From Parvibaculum sp. (GTDB lineage Bacteria > Pseudomonadota > Alphaproteobacteria > Parvibaculales > Parvibaculaceae): DNA of 56,188 nucleotides. The stretch covers positions 1 to 56,188 of the forward strand of contig JAHBYL010000018.1 of assembly GCA_019635955.1 (NCBI GenBank). Reading direction: 5' to 3'. Positions 43,449 to 52,185 of this stretch are shown one piece after another. Positions within the stretch are counted from its first letter, which is position 1. Every line of letters begins with the position of its first letter. The notes below the pieces were generated by a model. The model saw only the letters and a list, made by a program, of their open reading frames with translations, did not search any database and was not told the DNA's origin. Both the position numbers and the translations under genes were made by a program.

Positions 43449-44738
43449 ATGACTGATATCCGCCGGCCGCTTTTCAGTTTCGTCCCGCCAAGAGGTGCCC
43501 GGGCAGGTGACGCTGCACCAACGGTGGAGGTGCTCTCGCATGCTGCGCGTTTCCTGCGTGACCGGCCGCCGAGCGCCGACGTTATCATCCTCGAGAGCGC
43601 CGATGCTCTGACGCCATACCGTGCCGAGATCGAGGCATTGGCCGCGAGCTCGTCGGACACGAACAGCCAGTACGACTATTATGCGCTCGCGGCGGCGATG
43701 GAACACCTGCGAGGCGGGTCCGATGTGCGCCTGGCCTTGCTCTGGAGCGATGCGAGCGAGAGGAGCGATCGTGAACTGATCGGCGCGGTGCCCTATCACG
43801 TCTCCCGGGGACGCTTTGGGCTGCCGCTACCGGTGTGGCGCGTCTGGTATCACCTCCATAGCTATATATGCACACCGGTGCTGAAGCGCGGGCATGAGAG
43901 GCAGGCGCTGCGCCGATTCCTCGCGCTTGCCGATCATTCGGGCGCTGCGGCAATCGAATTTCCGATGTTCGCTGCGGATAGCGCTTTCGCAGATGCGCTG
44001 GCGGATGTCGGTGCGCAGCAGGCGCGCCGGATAGAGGAGACGGACCGCCATGTGCGCGCCTTTCTCCAGTCCAGTCTTGCTGAGGAAGACTATCTCTCAA
44101 CCCATATCCGCAAGAAGAAGCGCAAAGAATTCAACCGGCTCTGGAATCGTCTGTCCGAAGAGGGCGAACTCCGCTTCGCCGTGCATGACGGTGCCGATGT
44201 CGAGGGTTGGCTCAAGCGCTTTTTGACGCTCGAGGCGGCCGGCTGGAAAGGCAAGCGCGGCACGGCGCTCAAGGCCGACCGCGAGCAGCGCGCCTTTTTC
44301 GAAAAGCTGTGCCGGGGAGCGCAGGCGCAAGGCAAGCTGCATTGCACCGAGCTCACGCTCGACGGCAGCCCCATTGCCATGTTGTCGAGTTTCCGCGCGG
44401 GGAACGGGCTCTATACCTTCAAGATCGCCTTTGACGAAACCCGGTCGCGCTTCTCTCCCGGCACGCTCTTGATGCTCAAACTGATCGGCGAGGTATTGCG
44501 CGACGAGCGCACGGCCTGGGCAGATTCATGTGCCGTTCCCGGCCACCCCATGATCGATCATATCTGGGGGGAGCGGCGCGAAATGCGAAGTGTCGTCGTT
44601 GCCGGCTCGTCCGCTTTCGGCGCATTCGCCGCGCGCTATGTCGCCCGCGCCACGAAACTTGCCGAGAAAATCCGCGCGCGTCTGCGCAAGCACTACCATG
44701 CGTTCCGCAAGGAGATGGAAAATGAACAGACTGATTGA
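43449..44738 (+). CDS. CelD/BcsL-like acyltransferase 2
   Basis: 429 residues, a second Acetyltransf_6 protein. A central lysine-rich segment THIRKKKRKEFNRLWNRLSEEG precedes LEAAGWKGKRGTAL and the acyl-CoA region LTLDGSPIAMLSSFRAGNGLYTFKIAFDE, then FSPGTLLMLKLI. It differs clearly from the first copy, so the pair probably has different donors or acceptors. The C-terminus has a basic helical tail (RARLRKHYHAFRKEME). Its last 17 bp overlap the cupin-like gene, which takes its ribosome site from this coding sequence. Confidence 0.83.
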   Translation: MTDIRRPLFSFVPPRGARAGDAAPTVEVLSHAARFLRDRPPSADVIILESADALTPYRAEIEALAASSSDTNSQYDYYALAAAMEHLRGGSDVRLALLWSDASERSDRELIGAVPYHVSRGRFGLPLPVWRVWYHLHSYICTPVLKRGHERQALRRFLALADHSGAAAIEFPMFAADSAFADALADVGAQQARRIEETDRHVRAFLQSSLAEEDYLSTHIRKKKRKEFNRLWNRLSEEGELRFAVHDGADVEGWLKRFLTLEAAGWKGKRGTALKADREQRAFFEKLCRGAQAQGKLHCTELTLDGSPIAMLSSFRAGNGLYTFKIAFDETRSRFSPGTLLMLKLIGEVLRDERTAWADSCAVPGHPMIDHIWGERREMRSVVVAGSSAFGAFAARYVARATKLAEKIRARLRKHYHAFRKEMENEQTD

Positions 44739-45630
44739 TGTAACCCCCGGCAGCGTGACGGAAACCATGCCGAAGGAGAGCTTCCGCGTCGCGCACCGGC
44801 TCGATGGACATCCACTGTTCCAGCTTGACCGGCTGGCGCAGCTCGCGGCTTCGCTTCCCGCCGACGGCGTGGAGTTCAACGGACCGGTTGCTCCGCATCA
44901 GGATCCGAACCTCACACCCTCAAACGGCATGACGCCGGAAGAGACAGTGCGCCGCATCGAACAAGCGAAGTCCTGGATGGTGCTCAAGAATGTCGAGAGC
45001 GATCCGGAATACAAGGCGTTGCTAGATGCCTGTCTCGATCAGGTGGCGGAACAAACGGGCGGTCTGATGGGCGGCGCGCGTCAGCGGCAAGCCTTCATCT
45101 TTGTAACATCGCCGGGCAATGTGACGCCGTTCCATTCGGACCCGGAGCTCAACTTTCTGCTTCAGGTGCGTGGGAACAAGCGCATGTCGCTGTTCGATCC
45201 GGCGGATCGCGACATCGTCAGCGCGGAAAATTCTGAACTCTATCCGGGCAAGCACCGCAACCTGCCTTATGAAGATGGCTTCGAAGCGAAGGCCATGCAT
45301 CAGCATATCGAGCCTGGCGAAGGTATTTTCGTGCCGATCTTCGCTCCCCATTGGGTGCAGAACGGGGACGAGGTTTCGGTGTCATTCTCGATCACCTGGC
45401 ATACCGAAGAGACGGAGCGGCTCGTGAAGCTCTCCTACATCAATGCGATGATGCGGAAGCTCGGTCTGCCCCAAGGTGAAGCCGGCGCCAAGCCACTCTG
45501 GGATGATGTGAAGGTGGCCGCTTACAACATGCTGCGGCCCGTCTACGACGCCGTAAAGCGTATTGTTGGCGGACGGCAGAAGGCGCTTGCCATTTTCGGG
45601 CGTGGAGAGAGCGCGGTGGTTGCGAACTGA
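44722..45630 (+). CDS. JmjC/cupin-8-like Fe(II) oxygenase candidate
   Basis: 302 residues from the ATG at 44722, with AAGGAGATGGAA just before it and an overlap of 17 bp with the acyltransferase gene. The cupin-8 double-stranded beta helix shows H138-S-D140 (TPFHSDPELNFLLQVRG) and a distal H210 (IFAPHWVQNGDEVSVSFSITW), a possible 2-His-1-Asp metal triad. A lysine suited to 2-oxoglutarate, K153, follows in GNKRMSLFDP. Such proteins hydroxylate amino acids, nucleic acids or small molecules. In a polysaccharide locus it may modify an aminoacyl or sugar substituent; that is inference. Confidence 0.82.
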   Translation: MNRLIDVTPGSVTETMPKESFRVAHRLDGHPLFQLDRLAQLAASLPADGVEFNGPVAPHQDPNLTPSNGMTPEETVRRIEQAKSWMVLKNVESDPEYKALLDACLDQVAEQTGGLMGGARQRQAFIFVTSPGNVTPFHSDPELNFLLQVRGNKRMSLFDPADRDIVSAENSELYPGKHRNLPYEDGFEAKAMHQHIEPGEGIFVPIFAPHWVQNGDEVSVSFSITWHTEETERLVKLSYINAMMRKLGLPQGEAGAKPLWDDVKVAAYNMLRPVYDAVKRIVGGRQKALAIFGRGESAVVAN

Positions 45631-45639
45631 CCTGCGGGC

Positions 45640-47856
45640 TTAGCGCGCCGCGGTAGCGCGGCGCGGTGCCCGTACCGGATACTCCTCGAGCGGCTCTGCG
45701 CTGTATCGCCGGTAACGCTGCAGGTCGACCTGGGTCAGCAGCAGGCCGACGCGGCGGCTGCTGGCGGCGGCCAGAAGCTTCAGCGCGCGGGCGACGGTTT
45801 TCCGGTCCGTGTCCGCCCATTTCACGGCCAGCACGGTGACATCGGCGAGCTTTGCGAGCACTTGTGCATCTGCCGCCGCGAGAGCCGCCGGCGAGTCGAT
45901 GATCACATAATCGTAGGTCTGCTGCAGCGCTGTCAGCACCCATTGCATCTGGGACGAGGCAAGCGCGGCCGTCGGATTCGCGATCGGGGTTCCTGCCTGA
46001 ATGACATGAACCTGGCTCGACGGGTCCTTCCGGATCACATGATGAAATGCGGCGCGGCCCATCAGCAGGTCTGCCAGGCCGGGCTGACGGCTCATGCCGA
46101 GCACTTCCGGGATTGCCGGCATATGCATGTCGGCATCGACGATCACCGCGCGGAACCCGCCCATGGCGAAGGCACGGGCGAGACTTGCCACGGTGGTTGT
46201 CTTGCCTTCGCTTGAAACGGATGAAGTGACGAGGACGGTTTTCGCCCGGCGGTCGCCGACCCTGGCGAGAAGCACATGCCCCTGAAGCGTACGAATGCTT
46301 TCGGCATAGATTCCCGCGGGATCATGCACGATTTCGTTGGCCGGTTGCGGCCGGGATTTGCCCCGGTGGACCTCCGGAACGAGGCCGAGGAAAGGCATGC
46401 CGGTGCTGCGTTCGATCTGGTCGCCGGTGCGGAAGCCCCGCTGAAAGACCTCGATCAGGAAGGCTACGCAGAAAGCGAAGATGAGGCTCGCGATGGTGGC
46501 GAAGCCCAGCGCCGGACCCATGCGCGGGAAGGTGGCTGCTGTCGGCTGCTGAGCGCGGGAGACGATGCGGGCGTTCGAAGCCTGCGTATCGGCCTCGGCG
46601 CGGGCATTCGCCTGCTGATAGCGGAGCAGGAAAGATTCAAGCAGGGCGCGGTTCGTGTCGGCATCCCGCTGAAGGGCGCGCAGCTTCACCTCGTCCTGAT
46701 TGAGCTGGCCCATGCGGCGCTGAAGGCGCGTCAGATTCGCACGCAGAGACTCGACGCGCGCGCCTGCAACACGGGCTTCGTTTTCCAGCGCCTCGATGAT
46801 CTTGCGGACTTCCTTTTCGACCTCGCGTTCGAGGTCGGCAAGGTTCGCCTGGGATTCCTGCATACGCGGATGGGTCGGCAGCAGGGTCTCGGACATTTGC
46901 GCAATCTGCGCGCGGAGTTCGACCTCCTTCTGCCGGAGGTTCTGAATGAGCGGCGATTGCAGGACCTCGGCGGCCGTATTGACCGCGTTGCCGGAGGCAA
47001 GCAGGTTGCGGGCATTGCCGAGCTTGGCTTGCGCGACGGCACGCTCCGCCTCGGCCTGCGAGAGCTGTGTATTGAGTTCCGTCAGCTGCTGCTGCGGTAG
47101 CGTCGAGCCGTTGGTCAGGAACAGGCCCGACTCGGCCCGGAAGGCTTCGACAGCAGCTTCAGACTGCTCGACCTTGATGCGCAGTTCGCCGATCTGTTCG
47201 GCGAGCCAACGGGTCGCTTCCGAGTTCACGCCGGTCCGCTGTTCCACCTGCTGGGCGATGTAGAGTTCGGCAAGGCGGTTCGGGACGATCGCCGCCATGC
47301 GCGGGTCGACCGAGGTGAACACCAGGGCGATCACGCGGGAATTGAGCTTCTGATAGACTTCAAGCCGCGACAGAACGACATCGGTCACGACTTCAATATC
47401 GGTCGCCGGGCTTGCATCGCGCAGGCCGAATGCAACGCCGATGCGGCCGAAGAATCCCGGTGCGCGAAGCGCCGGGTTGAACTCCGGATTTGCGGCAAGG
47501 CCAAGGTCGGTAATCAGGCGCGCGATCAACGGTCGCGAGGTGATAACCTGAATTTCGCTGTTGAGCGTTTCGTTGTCCGGAAGCAGCGGCGTGTTCTCGG
47601 CATCGAATGTCGAGATCTCGCCCGTGCGGGGTGAGAGCAACACCCTTGCCTCGACGGTATAGGTCGGCGTTGCCGTCATGAGCCAGAACACGGCGAGGGT
47701 CATGAAACCCGCGAAGGCGAGCAGGATGATCTGCTTGCGCGCCCAGATTCCGCGCAGCACTTCCCACGGAGAGAAATCCCCGATTGCATTTTCGTCCGGC
47801 GCCGCGCGGCGGCGGTCGCCAAAAGCGACAACTGGATTTGACTGGATACCGTTCAT
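45640..47856 (-). CDS. Wzc-like chain-length determinant and tyrosine autokinase
   Basis: 738 residues from the ATG at 47856; a TTG eight codons earlier is an alternative. The N-terminal Wzz domain has its first TM near 42-62 (IILLAFAGFMTLAVFWLM). A long coiled coil follows, then a second TM (FATIASLIFAFCVAFLIEVF). The C-terminal BY-kinase domain has Walker A SSEGKTTT (548-555), Walker A' VDADMH (573-578) and Walker B VIIDSP (651-656). The tail has only three tyrosines (715, 718, 726), fewer than many BY kinases. It sets chain length and works with Wza. It converges on the cupin gene. Confidence 0.92.
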   Translation of the reverse strand: MNGIQSNPVVAFGDRRRAAPDENAIGDFSPWEVLRGIWARKQIILLAFAGFMTLAVFWLMTATPTYTVEARVLLSPRTGEISTFDAENTPLLPDNETLNSEIQVITSRPLIARLITDLGLAANPEFNPALRAPGFFGRIGVAFGLRDASPATDIEVVTDVVLSRLEVYQKLNSRVIALVFTSVDPRMAAIVPNRLAELYIAQQVEQRTGVNSEATRWLAEQIGELRIKVEQSEAAVEAFRAESGLFLTNGSTLPQQQLTELNTQLSQAEAERAVAQAKLGNARNLLASGNAVNTAAEVLQSPLIQNLRQKEVELRAQIAQMSETLLPTHPRMQESQANLADLEREVEKEVRKIIEALENEARVAGARVESLRANLTRLQRRMGQLNQDEVKLRALQRDADTNRALLESFLLRYQQANARAEADTQASNARIVSRAQQPTAATFPRMGPALGFATIASLIFAFCVAFLIEVFQRGFRTGDQIERSTGMPFLGLVPEVHRGKSRPQPANEIVHDPAGIYAESIRTLQGHVLLARVGDRRAKTVLVTSSVSSEGKTTTVASLARAFAMGGFRAVIVDADMHMPAIPEVLGMSRQPGLADLLMGRAAFHHVIRKDPSSQVHVIQAGTPIANPTAALASSQMQWVLTALQQTYDYVIIDSPAALAAADAQVLAKLADVTVLAVKWADTDRKTVARALKLLAAASSRRVGLLLTQVDLQRYRRYSAEPLEEYPVRAPRRATAAR
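45644..45665. terminator. GC-rich hairpin at convergent gene ends
   Basis: An 8-bp stem (CGCGCCGC with GCGGCGCG) and six-base loop lie at the end of the wzc-like gene, within 15 bp of the cupin stop. No T-run follows in either direction, so it is only a possible transcription barrier. Confidence 0.3.
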
Positions 47857-48087
47857 GCCATCCGCCCCGGCGTCGCCCAAGGAGAGCGAGACCGCTGAAA
47901 CTCGAACGTCAGTAGAAGGCTTTTAAGTAACAGAAGGCTTAACGGGAGCGCGTGGCGTGATGTTATGCCGCGGAATTCCGCGCGAAACGCGGTTTCTCCG
48001 GACGAGTTGGGGACCGGCCATTGCCAGAAAATTAACCCTTCCGGCCATAGTTTGGAGCGAAGTGTTTTCGCCCGGAGAATTGAGGCA
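47857..48087. promoter_or_regulatory. Divergent region between wzc-like and wza-like genes
   Basis: 231 bp without a gene. It must carry the promoter of the wza-GT-wzy operon and that of the wzc gene. The ribosome site TGAGGCA at 48081-48087 belongs to the wza-like gene. No clear promoter or repeat was found. Confidence 0.35.
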
Positions 48088-48648
48088 ATGAAGCTCCGTT
48101 CCCTCTTCATCTTGATCGTGGCTGGCATCCTCGCCGCGTCCTGCGCGCAGCGGGGCCTGATCTCGGAACGCCCGGCGCCTAGCGAGGGCGACGGCTACCT
48201 GCTGGATAGCGGCGACAAGTTGCGGATCACGGTATTTGGGCAGGCCGATCTGAGCGGCGAGTATGCCGTGGACGGCACCGGTGCGGTCTCGATGCCGCTG
48301 CTGCCGCCCATCTACGCACGGGGCCTTACGGCGGATGAGTTTGCGGCCGCGCTTGAAGCCGAGCTGGGCGAGAAGCTGTTGCGCAATCCCAATGTCAGCA
48401 TCCAGGTAACTCAGTTCCGGCCGTTCTTCATCCTCGGCGAGGTCAAGAATGCCGGCCAGTATCCCTATGTCGCCGGTATGACGGTGCAGAGCGCCGCGGC
48501 TATCGCCGGGGGGTTCACCTACCGGGCAAATGTCGACCGCGTGACGATTACCCGAAGCAAGGGGGACCGGATCGTCGAGCTTGGCGTGGACAGCACCGCC
48601 GTCGTGATGCCGGGTGATACGGTTCTCGTTCGTGAGCGGTATTTCTGA
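48088..48648 (+). CDS. Wza-like polysaccharide export lipoprotein
   Basis: 186 residues. Lipoprotein signal: hydrophobic SLFILIVAGILAASC with lipobox LAASC, the modified residue being C19. The Poly_export (PES) domain starts GYLLDSGDKLRITVFGQADLSGEYAVDGTG and a SLBB domain follows (FFILGEVKNAGQYPYVAGMTVQSAAAIAGGFTYRAN). It is short relative to full Wza (about 380 residues) but typical of the alphaproteobacterial GumB-like group. It forms the outer-membrane exit for the polymer with the Wzc-like protein. Its stop overlaps the GT4 start (TGATG). Confidence 0.9.
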   Translation: MKLRSLFILIVAGILAASCAQRGLISERPAPSEGDGYLLDSGDKLRITVFGQADLSGEYAVDGTGAVSMPLLPPIYARGLTADEFAAALEAELGEKLLRNPNVSIQVTQFRPFFILGEVKNAGQYPYVAGMTVQSAAAIAGGFTYRANVDRVTITRSKGDRIVELGVDSTAVVMPGDTVLVRERYF

Positions 48649-49847
48649 TGGCGGCGGCGCAACGGGATGTGGCCGTGCGGCGCGTGCTGCATGTCATGCG
48701 CTTGCCGATGGGCGGGCTGTTCCGACATGTGCGCGATCTCGTCATGGGGCAGCAGGAGGCAGGCATTGCGGCAGGCGTGATCTGCGCCGAGCCGCCGGAT
48801 GACGGCATTTCGGTCGCTCGTCTCGCCGAACTCGAGCATTATTGCGGGCTTGGCCTTCATACGACAGCCATGGCGCGTTTGCCGGGGTTTGGCGATCTCG
48901 CCAATATTCGCGAGGCAGCGGGGCTCGTCGCGCGGCTCAAGCCCGACGTCATTCACGGTCATGGCGCCAAGGGCGGGCTGATCGCCCGTCTCGTGCCGGC
49001 GCCGCGCGGAACCGTTCGCGTCTATACGCCGCATGGCGGATCGCTGCATTACGGCCGTGCGAGCCTCGAGGGGCTGCTCTATCACGGTGCGGAACGCCTG
49101 ATGCGCGCGCGCACAGACGGCCTCATTTTTGAGTCCGCATTCAGCCGCGACGCCTATCTCGCCAAGATCGGAACGCCGAAAGGCGACGCCGCGATCATTC
49201 ATAACGGCGTATCGAAGCCGGAGTTCGAGCCCGTTGCGACTTATGCGTCTGCAGCCGATTTCCTGTTCATTGGCGAGTTGCGGATGCTCAAGGGTGTCTC
49301 CACGCTGATCGAGGCAGCGTCGACAATGGGGCGGCCGGTCCATATCCGCATTGCAGGGGCGGGCCCCGATCGCGCCCGCTTTGAGCAGATGGCGCGCGAG
49401 GCGCCCTCACAGGTCCGGATCGAGTTTCTTGGCGCCATGCCGGCGCGGGATGCGTTTCGTCTTGCGCGGACCATCGTCATGCCTTCCTGGAATGAATCCT
49501 TTCCCTATGTCGTGCTCGAAGCGGCTGCGGCCGGGATTCCGCTCATCGCTACGCGTGCCGGCGGCATACCGGAAATCTTCGGTTCCGCCGCCTCGCGCCT
49601 TCTGGCGCCGGCCGATGCGGCCGCGCTTGCAGGTGCCATGGCCGCGGCGCTTGCCGACCCGGCGGCGATGCAGGCCGATGCGATGTCCCTTCGTCAGCGG
49701 ATCGTCGAGTTGTTCACGGTCGATCGAATGGTGGAATCTGTCGGTGATTTCTACGAGAGCCTTGCGGCGCGGAAACGCGGCGAGGCGCGAAGGCCGGTTA
49801 TGCCCGCCGCGAGCGTCAAGGCGGAATTGACCCGGGCAGGGCGCTAG
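48648..49847 (+). CDS. GT4-family glycosyltransferase
   Basis: 399 residues, GT-B fold. The N-terminal acceptor side has RRVLHVMRLPMGGLFRHVRDL and DVIHGHGAKGG; the C-terminal donor side has DFLFIGELRMLKGVSTLIEA, then the EX7E motif between E283 and E291 (WNESFPYVVLE) and GGIPEIFG. It transfers a sugar from a nucleotide donor with retention to a growing repeat unit, in the cytoplasm. The gene overlaps the wza-like gene and is followed after 2 bp by the polymerase gene. It is the only sugar transferase in the locus. Confidence 0.9.
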   Translation: MAAAQRDVAVRRVLHVMRLPMGGLFRHVRDLVMGQQEAGIAAGVICAEPPDDGISVARLAELEHYCGLGLHTTAMARLPGFGDLANIREAAGLVARLKPDVIHGHGAKGGLIARLVPAPRGTVRVYTPHGGSLHYGRASLEGLLYHGAERLMRARTDGLIFESAFSRDAYLAKIGTPKGDAAIIHNGVSKPEFEPVATYASAADFLFIGELRMLKGVSTLIEAASTMGRPVHIRIAGAGPDRARFEQMAREAPSQVRIEFLGAMPARDAFRLARTIVMPSWNESFPYVVLEAAAAGIPLIATRAGGIPEIFGSAASRLLAPADAAALAGAMAAALADPAAMQADAMSLRQRIVELFTVDRMVESVGDFYESLAARKRGEARRPVMPAASVKAELTRAGR

Positions 49848-49849
49848 CC

Positions 49850-51175
49850 ATGGACGGATGGCGGATCGACAGCGGAAGGCCTGCGCCGCATGAAAAGGCG
49901 CGTCGCGGGCTCGCAACCTATGCCGGTGAAATTCTCGTCATGCTGGTGCTGCTGACGAGCTTCTATGTGAAGTCCGATCCGACGCAGGACAATCCCACGC
50001 CCTACGACCTGATGATGGCCGCAACGGTCGCGCTGATGTTTCTCTTCGGCTTGCGACTCCCGCGCGGTCTGGGTGCGCCTGCGGCACTCTGGGGACTCGT
50101 CGTCATCGGATTCGTGATCGGCAGCTTCAATGCGGTATATCCGGAGCGCGTTCGACCGTCCCTGATGGTCACGGTCTACCTTGTTGGCACCTTTATCTTC
50201 TTCGTGTCCTGGATCTACGCCGGTCCGGCACGCCGCATGACGCAGGTCATGTGGGCCTACACTGCCGCGGCGACGCTTGCGGCTCTTGCCGGTATAGCCG
50301 GCTATTTCGGCTTGTTTCCGGGCGCCGAAATCTTCACGCAATATGGGCGCGCGACCGGCACCTTCAACGACCCCAATGTGTTCGGACCTTTTCTCGTCGC
50401 GCCGATCCTCTTCCTTGCGATGAAGCTCAGTCAGGCAGGCTCTTTTCGCGCTATGTGGATGGCGGCTCCGTTCGGCCTGCTGGTGCTGGCGATCCTGCTC
50501 AGCTTCTCACGCGGTGCATGGGGCAATCTTGCGCTGGCGGGCATTCTCTTTTTCGTGCTGACGCTTGCGACTTCCCAATCCGCAAAACAGACCATGCGGC
50601 TGATCGGTTTCGGCGCGCTTGCCTCGCTTGTCGGCATCGTCGTGATCATGGTGGCGCTGGCGGATCCGAAGGTCTCGGCCCTGTTCGCAGAGCGCGCCTC
50701 GTTGACACAGACCTATGACACCGATCCCGAGCTCGGCCGTTTCGAAAGCCAGGCCCGTGCGCTTCAGATGACGTTCGACAAACCGCTTGGCATCGGCCCC
50801 TCTCAATGGGCCGTCATCAATGGGCTCGACACGCACAACGTCTATTTGCATGTGCTGGTCGCAGGCGGCTTCCTGTCGGGTTTTGCGTTTGTCGGATTTC
50901 TGCTGCTGACCCTGGTCAGGGCGTGGCGGGCGATCGGCCGGCGCGAGCCTGAGACGGGACTCCTCATTGTCGTCTTTGCCGCGTTCGCCGGGCATATCGC
51001 CGAGGCGATCATCATCGACATCGTGACCTGGCGGCACTTCTTCCTGCTCATGGGCGCGATGTGGGGAATGGTGCTTGCGATCGAGTTCCGGGGCAGGGTG
51101 GCGCAACCGATTCTCATGTCGAGGTCGCGCCCGGTCGTGCTGACGCCCGCGCGTGCGGACGGGTTTCAGCTCTGA
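49850..51175 (+). CDS. O-antigen ligase / Wzy-like polymerase
   Basis: 441 residues, about 11 predicted membrane helices. The Wzy_C/O-antigen ligase domain is shown by GRATGTFNDPNVFGPFLVAP and LAILLSFSRGAWGNLALAG, with a large periplasmic loop that contains RASLTQTYDTDPELGRFESQ and PLGIGPSQWAVINGLDTHNVYL. The conserved histidine of THN is expected near the active site. It probably joins repeat units. Distinguishing polymerase from ligase is not possible by reading. It is the last gene of the wza-GT-wzy operon. Confidence 0.88.
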   Translation: MDGWRIDSGRPAPHEKARRGLATYAGEILVMLVLLTSFYVKSDPTQDNPTPYDLMMAATVALMFLFGLRLPRGLGAPAALWGLVVIGFVIGSFNAVYPERVRPSLMVTVYLVGTFIFFVSWIYAGPARRMTQVMWAYTAAATLAALAGIAGYFGLFPGAEIFTQYGRATGTFNDPNVFGPFLVAPILFLAMKLSQAGSFRAMWMAAPFGLLVLAILLSFSRGAWGNLALAGILFFVLTLATSQSAKQTMRLIGFGALASLVGIVVIMVALADPKVSALFAERASLTQTYDTDPELGRFESQARALQMTFDKPLGIGPSQWAVINGLDTHNVYLHVLVAGGFLSGFAFVGFLLLTLVRAWRAIGRREPETGLLIVVFAAFAGHIAEAIIIDIVTWRHFFLLMGAMWGMVLAIEFRGRVAQPILMSRSRPVVLTPARADGFQL

Positions 51176-51196
51176 CAGCCCTGGGGCTGGATTTTC
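51176..51196 (+). terminator. Weak terminator candidate after wzy-like gene
   Basis: A five-base stem (CAGCC with GGCTG) around CTGG, followed by GATTTTC. The stem is short, so it is only a candidate. Confidence 0.3.
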
Positions 51197-51205
51197 AGGA
51201 AAATT

Positions 51206-51279
51206 TGGAGGCCACGCCCGGAATCGAACCGGGGTATACGGATTTGCAGTCCGCTGCGTCACCACTCCGCCACGTGGCC
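51206..51279 (-). tRNA. tRNA-Cys (anticodon GCA)
   Basis: 74 bases with encoded CCA. The acceptor GGCCACG pairs with CGTGGCC. The anticodon stem GCGGA/TCCGT closes loop CTGCAAA with anticodon GCA. The T-arm contains GTTCGATTC. Confidence 0.97.
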
Positions 51280-51335
51280 TTCGCCCGAGATGCCGCGCCT
51301 TGTGGTAGGAGGCGGGCCGAAAGAAGGGCGGGCGG

Positions 51336-51364
51336 GGTATAGCAATTCCCCAGCCCGGGTACAA
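51336..51364 (-). promoter_or_regulatory. Predicted promoter of tRNA-Cys
   Basis: On the minus strand TTGTAC (51359-51364) and TATACC (51336-51341) are separated by exactly 17 bp. Transcription would start about 50 bases before the mature tRNA. Confidence 0.55.
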
Positions 51365-51424
51365 CGATGATTGCGCATCCGCCTGAACGCGCGGTAAACC
51401 GGGCCGCCTGCGGCGATGCGCGAA

Positions 51425-51453
51425 TTGAGTTTGGGGCCCGGTGGCTTTATAAA
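51425..51453 (+). promoter_or_regulatory. Predicted promoter of pcm
   Basis: TTGAGT (51425-51430) and TATAAA (51448-51453) with a 17-bp spacer, 51 bp before the pcm start. Near-consensus sigma-70 spacing and sequence. Confidence 0.6.
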
Positions 51454-51503
51454 CGCCCGCAAAACACCCGTCCCGGACCGCCGGACAGTCATCAGGACCG
51501 ATC

Positions 51504-52166
51504 ATGACCGATTTCGCCGCCGCCCGTCTCAACATGGTCGAGAGCCAGGTCCGCGTAAACTCCGTGACCGACGAGAGGGTGATCGCCGCCATGTCGGCGG
51601 TCCCGCGTGAGCGCTTCGTGCCCGTTTCGCGGCAGGGGCTCGCCTATATGGACGAGGACATCCGCATTTCGGACGGGCAGCCGGCCCGCTTCCTGATGGA
51701 ACCCCGGGTCTTTGCGAAGCTCGTCCAGCTTGCCGCCATTACGGCAGACGATCTCGTGCTCGATATCGGCTGCGGCACGGGCTATTCGACGGCGGTCCTG
51801 TCTCGTCTTGCCGGAACGGTGGTGGCGCTCGAGAGCGACGAAAACCTGGCCGCGCAGGCGGGAGCGACGCTGAGCGACCTCGGCGTCGACAATGCCGTGG
51901 TGGTCCCGGGCCCGCTCCCCGGCGGCCATGCCAAGCAGGCTCCCTATGACGTGATCTTCATCAACGGCATGGTGAGCGCGGTGCCGGAGGCGCTTCAGAA
52001 GCAGCTCCGTGAAAATGGCCGGCTGGTCACCGTCGTGGGCGATGGGGTCTCCGGCCGGGCACGGCTCTATCTGAAGGCCGGCGGCGGTTTCGGCGGGCGC
52101 GATGCTTTCGACGCGAATATCCGCTTCCTGCCCGGCTTCGAGCCAGTGGAAAGCTTTGTTTTCTGA
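51504..52166 (+). CDS. pcm: Protein-L-isoaspartate O-methyltransferase-like
   Basis: 220 residues. The SAM motif I is LVLDIGCGTGYSTAVLSRLAG (from residue 84), preceded by the family's MVESQVRVNSVTDERVIAAM and RERFVPVSRQGLAYMDED. SDGQPARFLMEPRVFAKL replaces the canonical GQTISQP of true PCMTs; this divergent group is common just before tolC in alphaproteobacteria. It may methylate isoaspartate or another carboxyl group. AGGA precedes the ATG. The downstream tolC start is 149 bp away. Confidence 0.85.
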   Translation: MTDFAAARLNMVESQVRVNSVTDERVIAAMSAVPRERFVPVSRQGLAYMDEDIRISDGQPARFLMEPRVFAKLVQLAAITADDLVLDIGCGTGYSTAVLSRLAGTVVALESDENLAAQAGATLSDLGVDNAVVVPGPLPGGHAKQAPYDVIFINGMVSAVPEALQKQLRENGRLVTVVGDGVSGRARLYLKAGGGFGGRDAFDANIRFLPGFEPVESFVF

Positions 52167-52185
52167 GATTGCTGGCAGATTGCAC

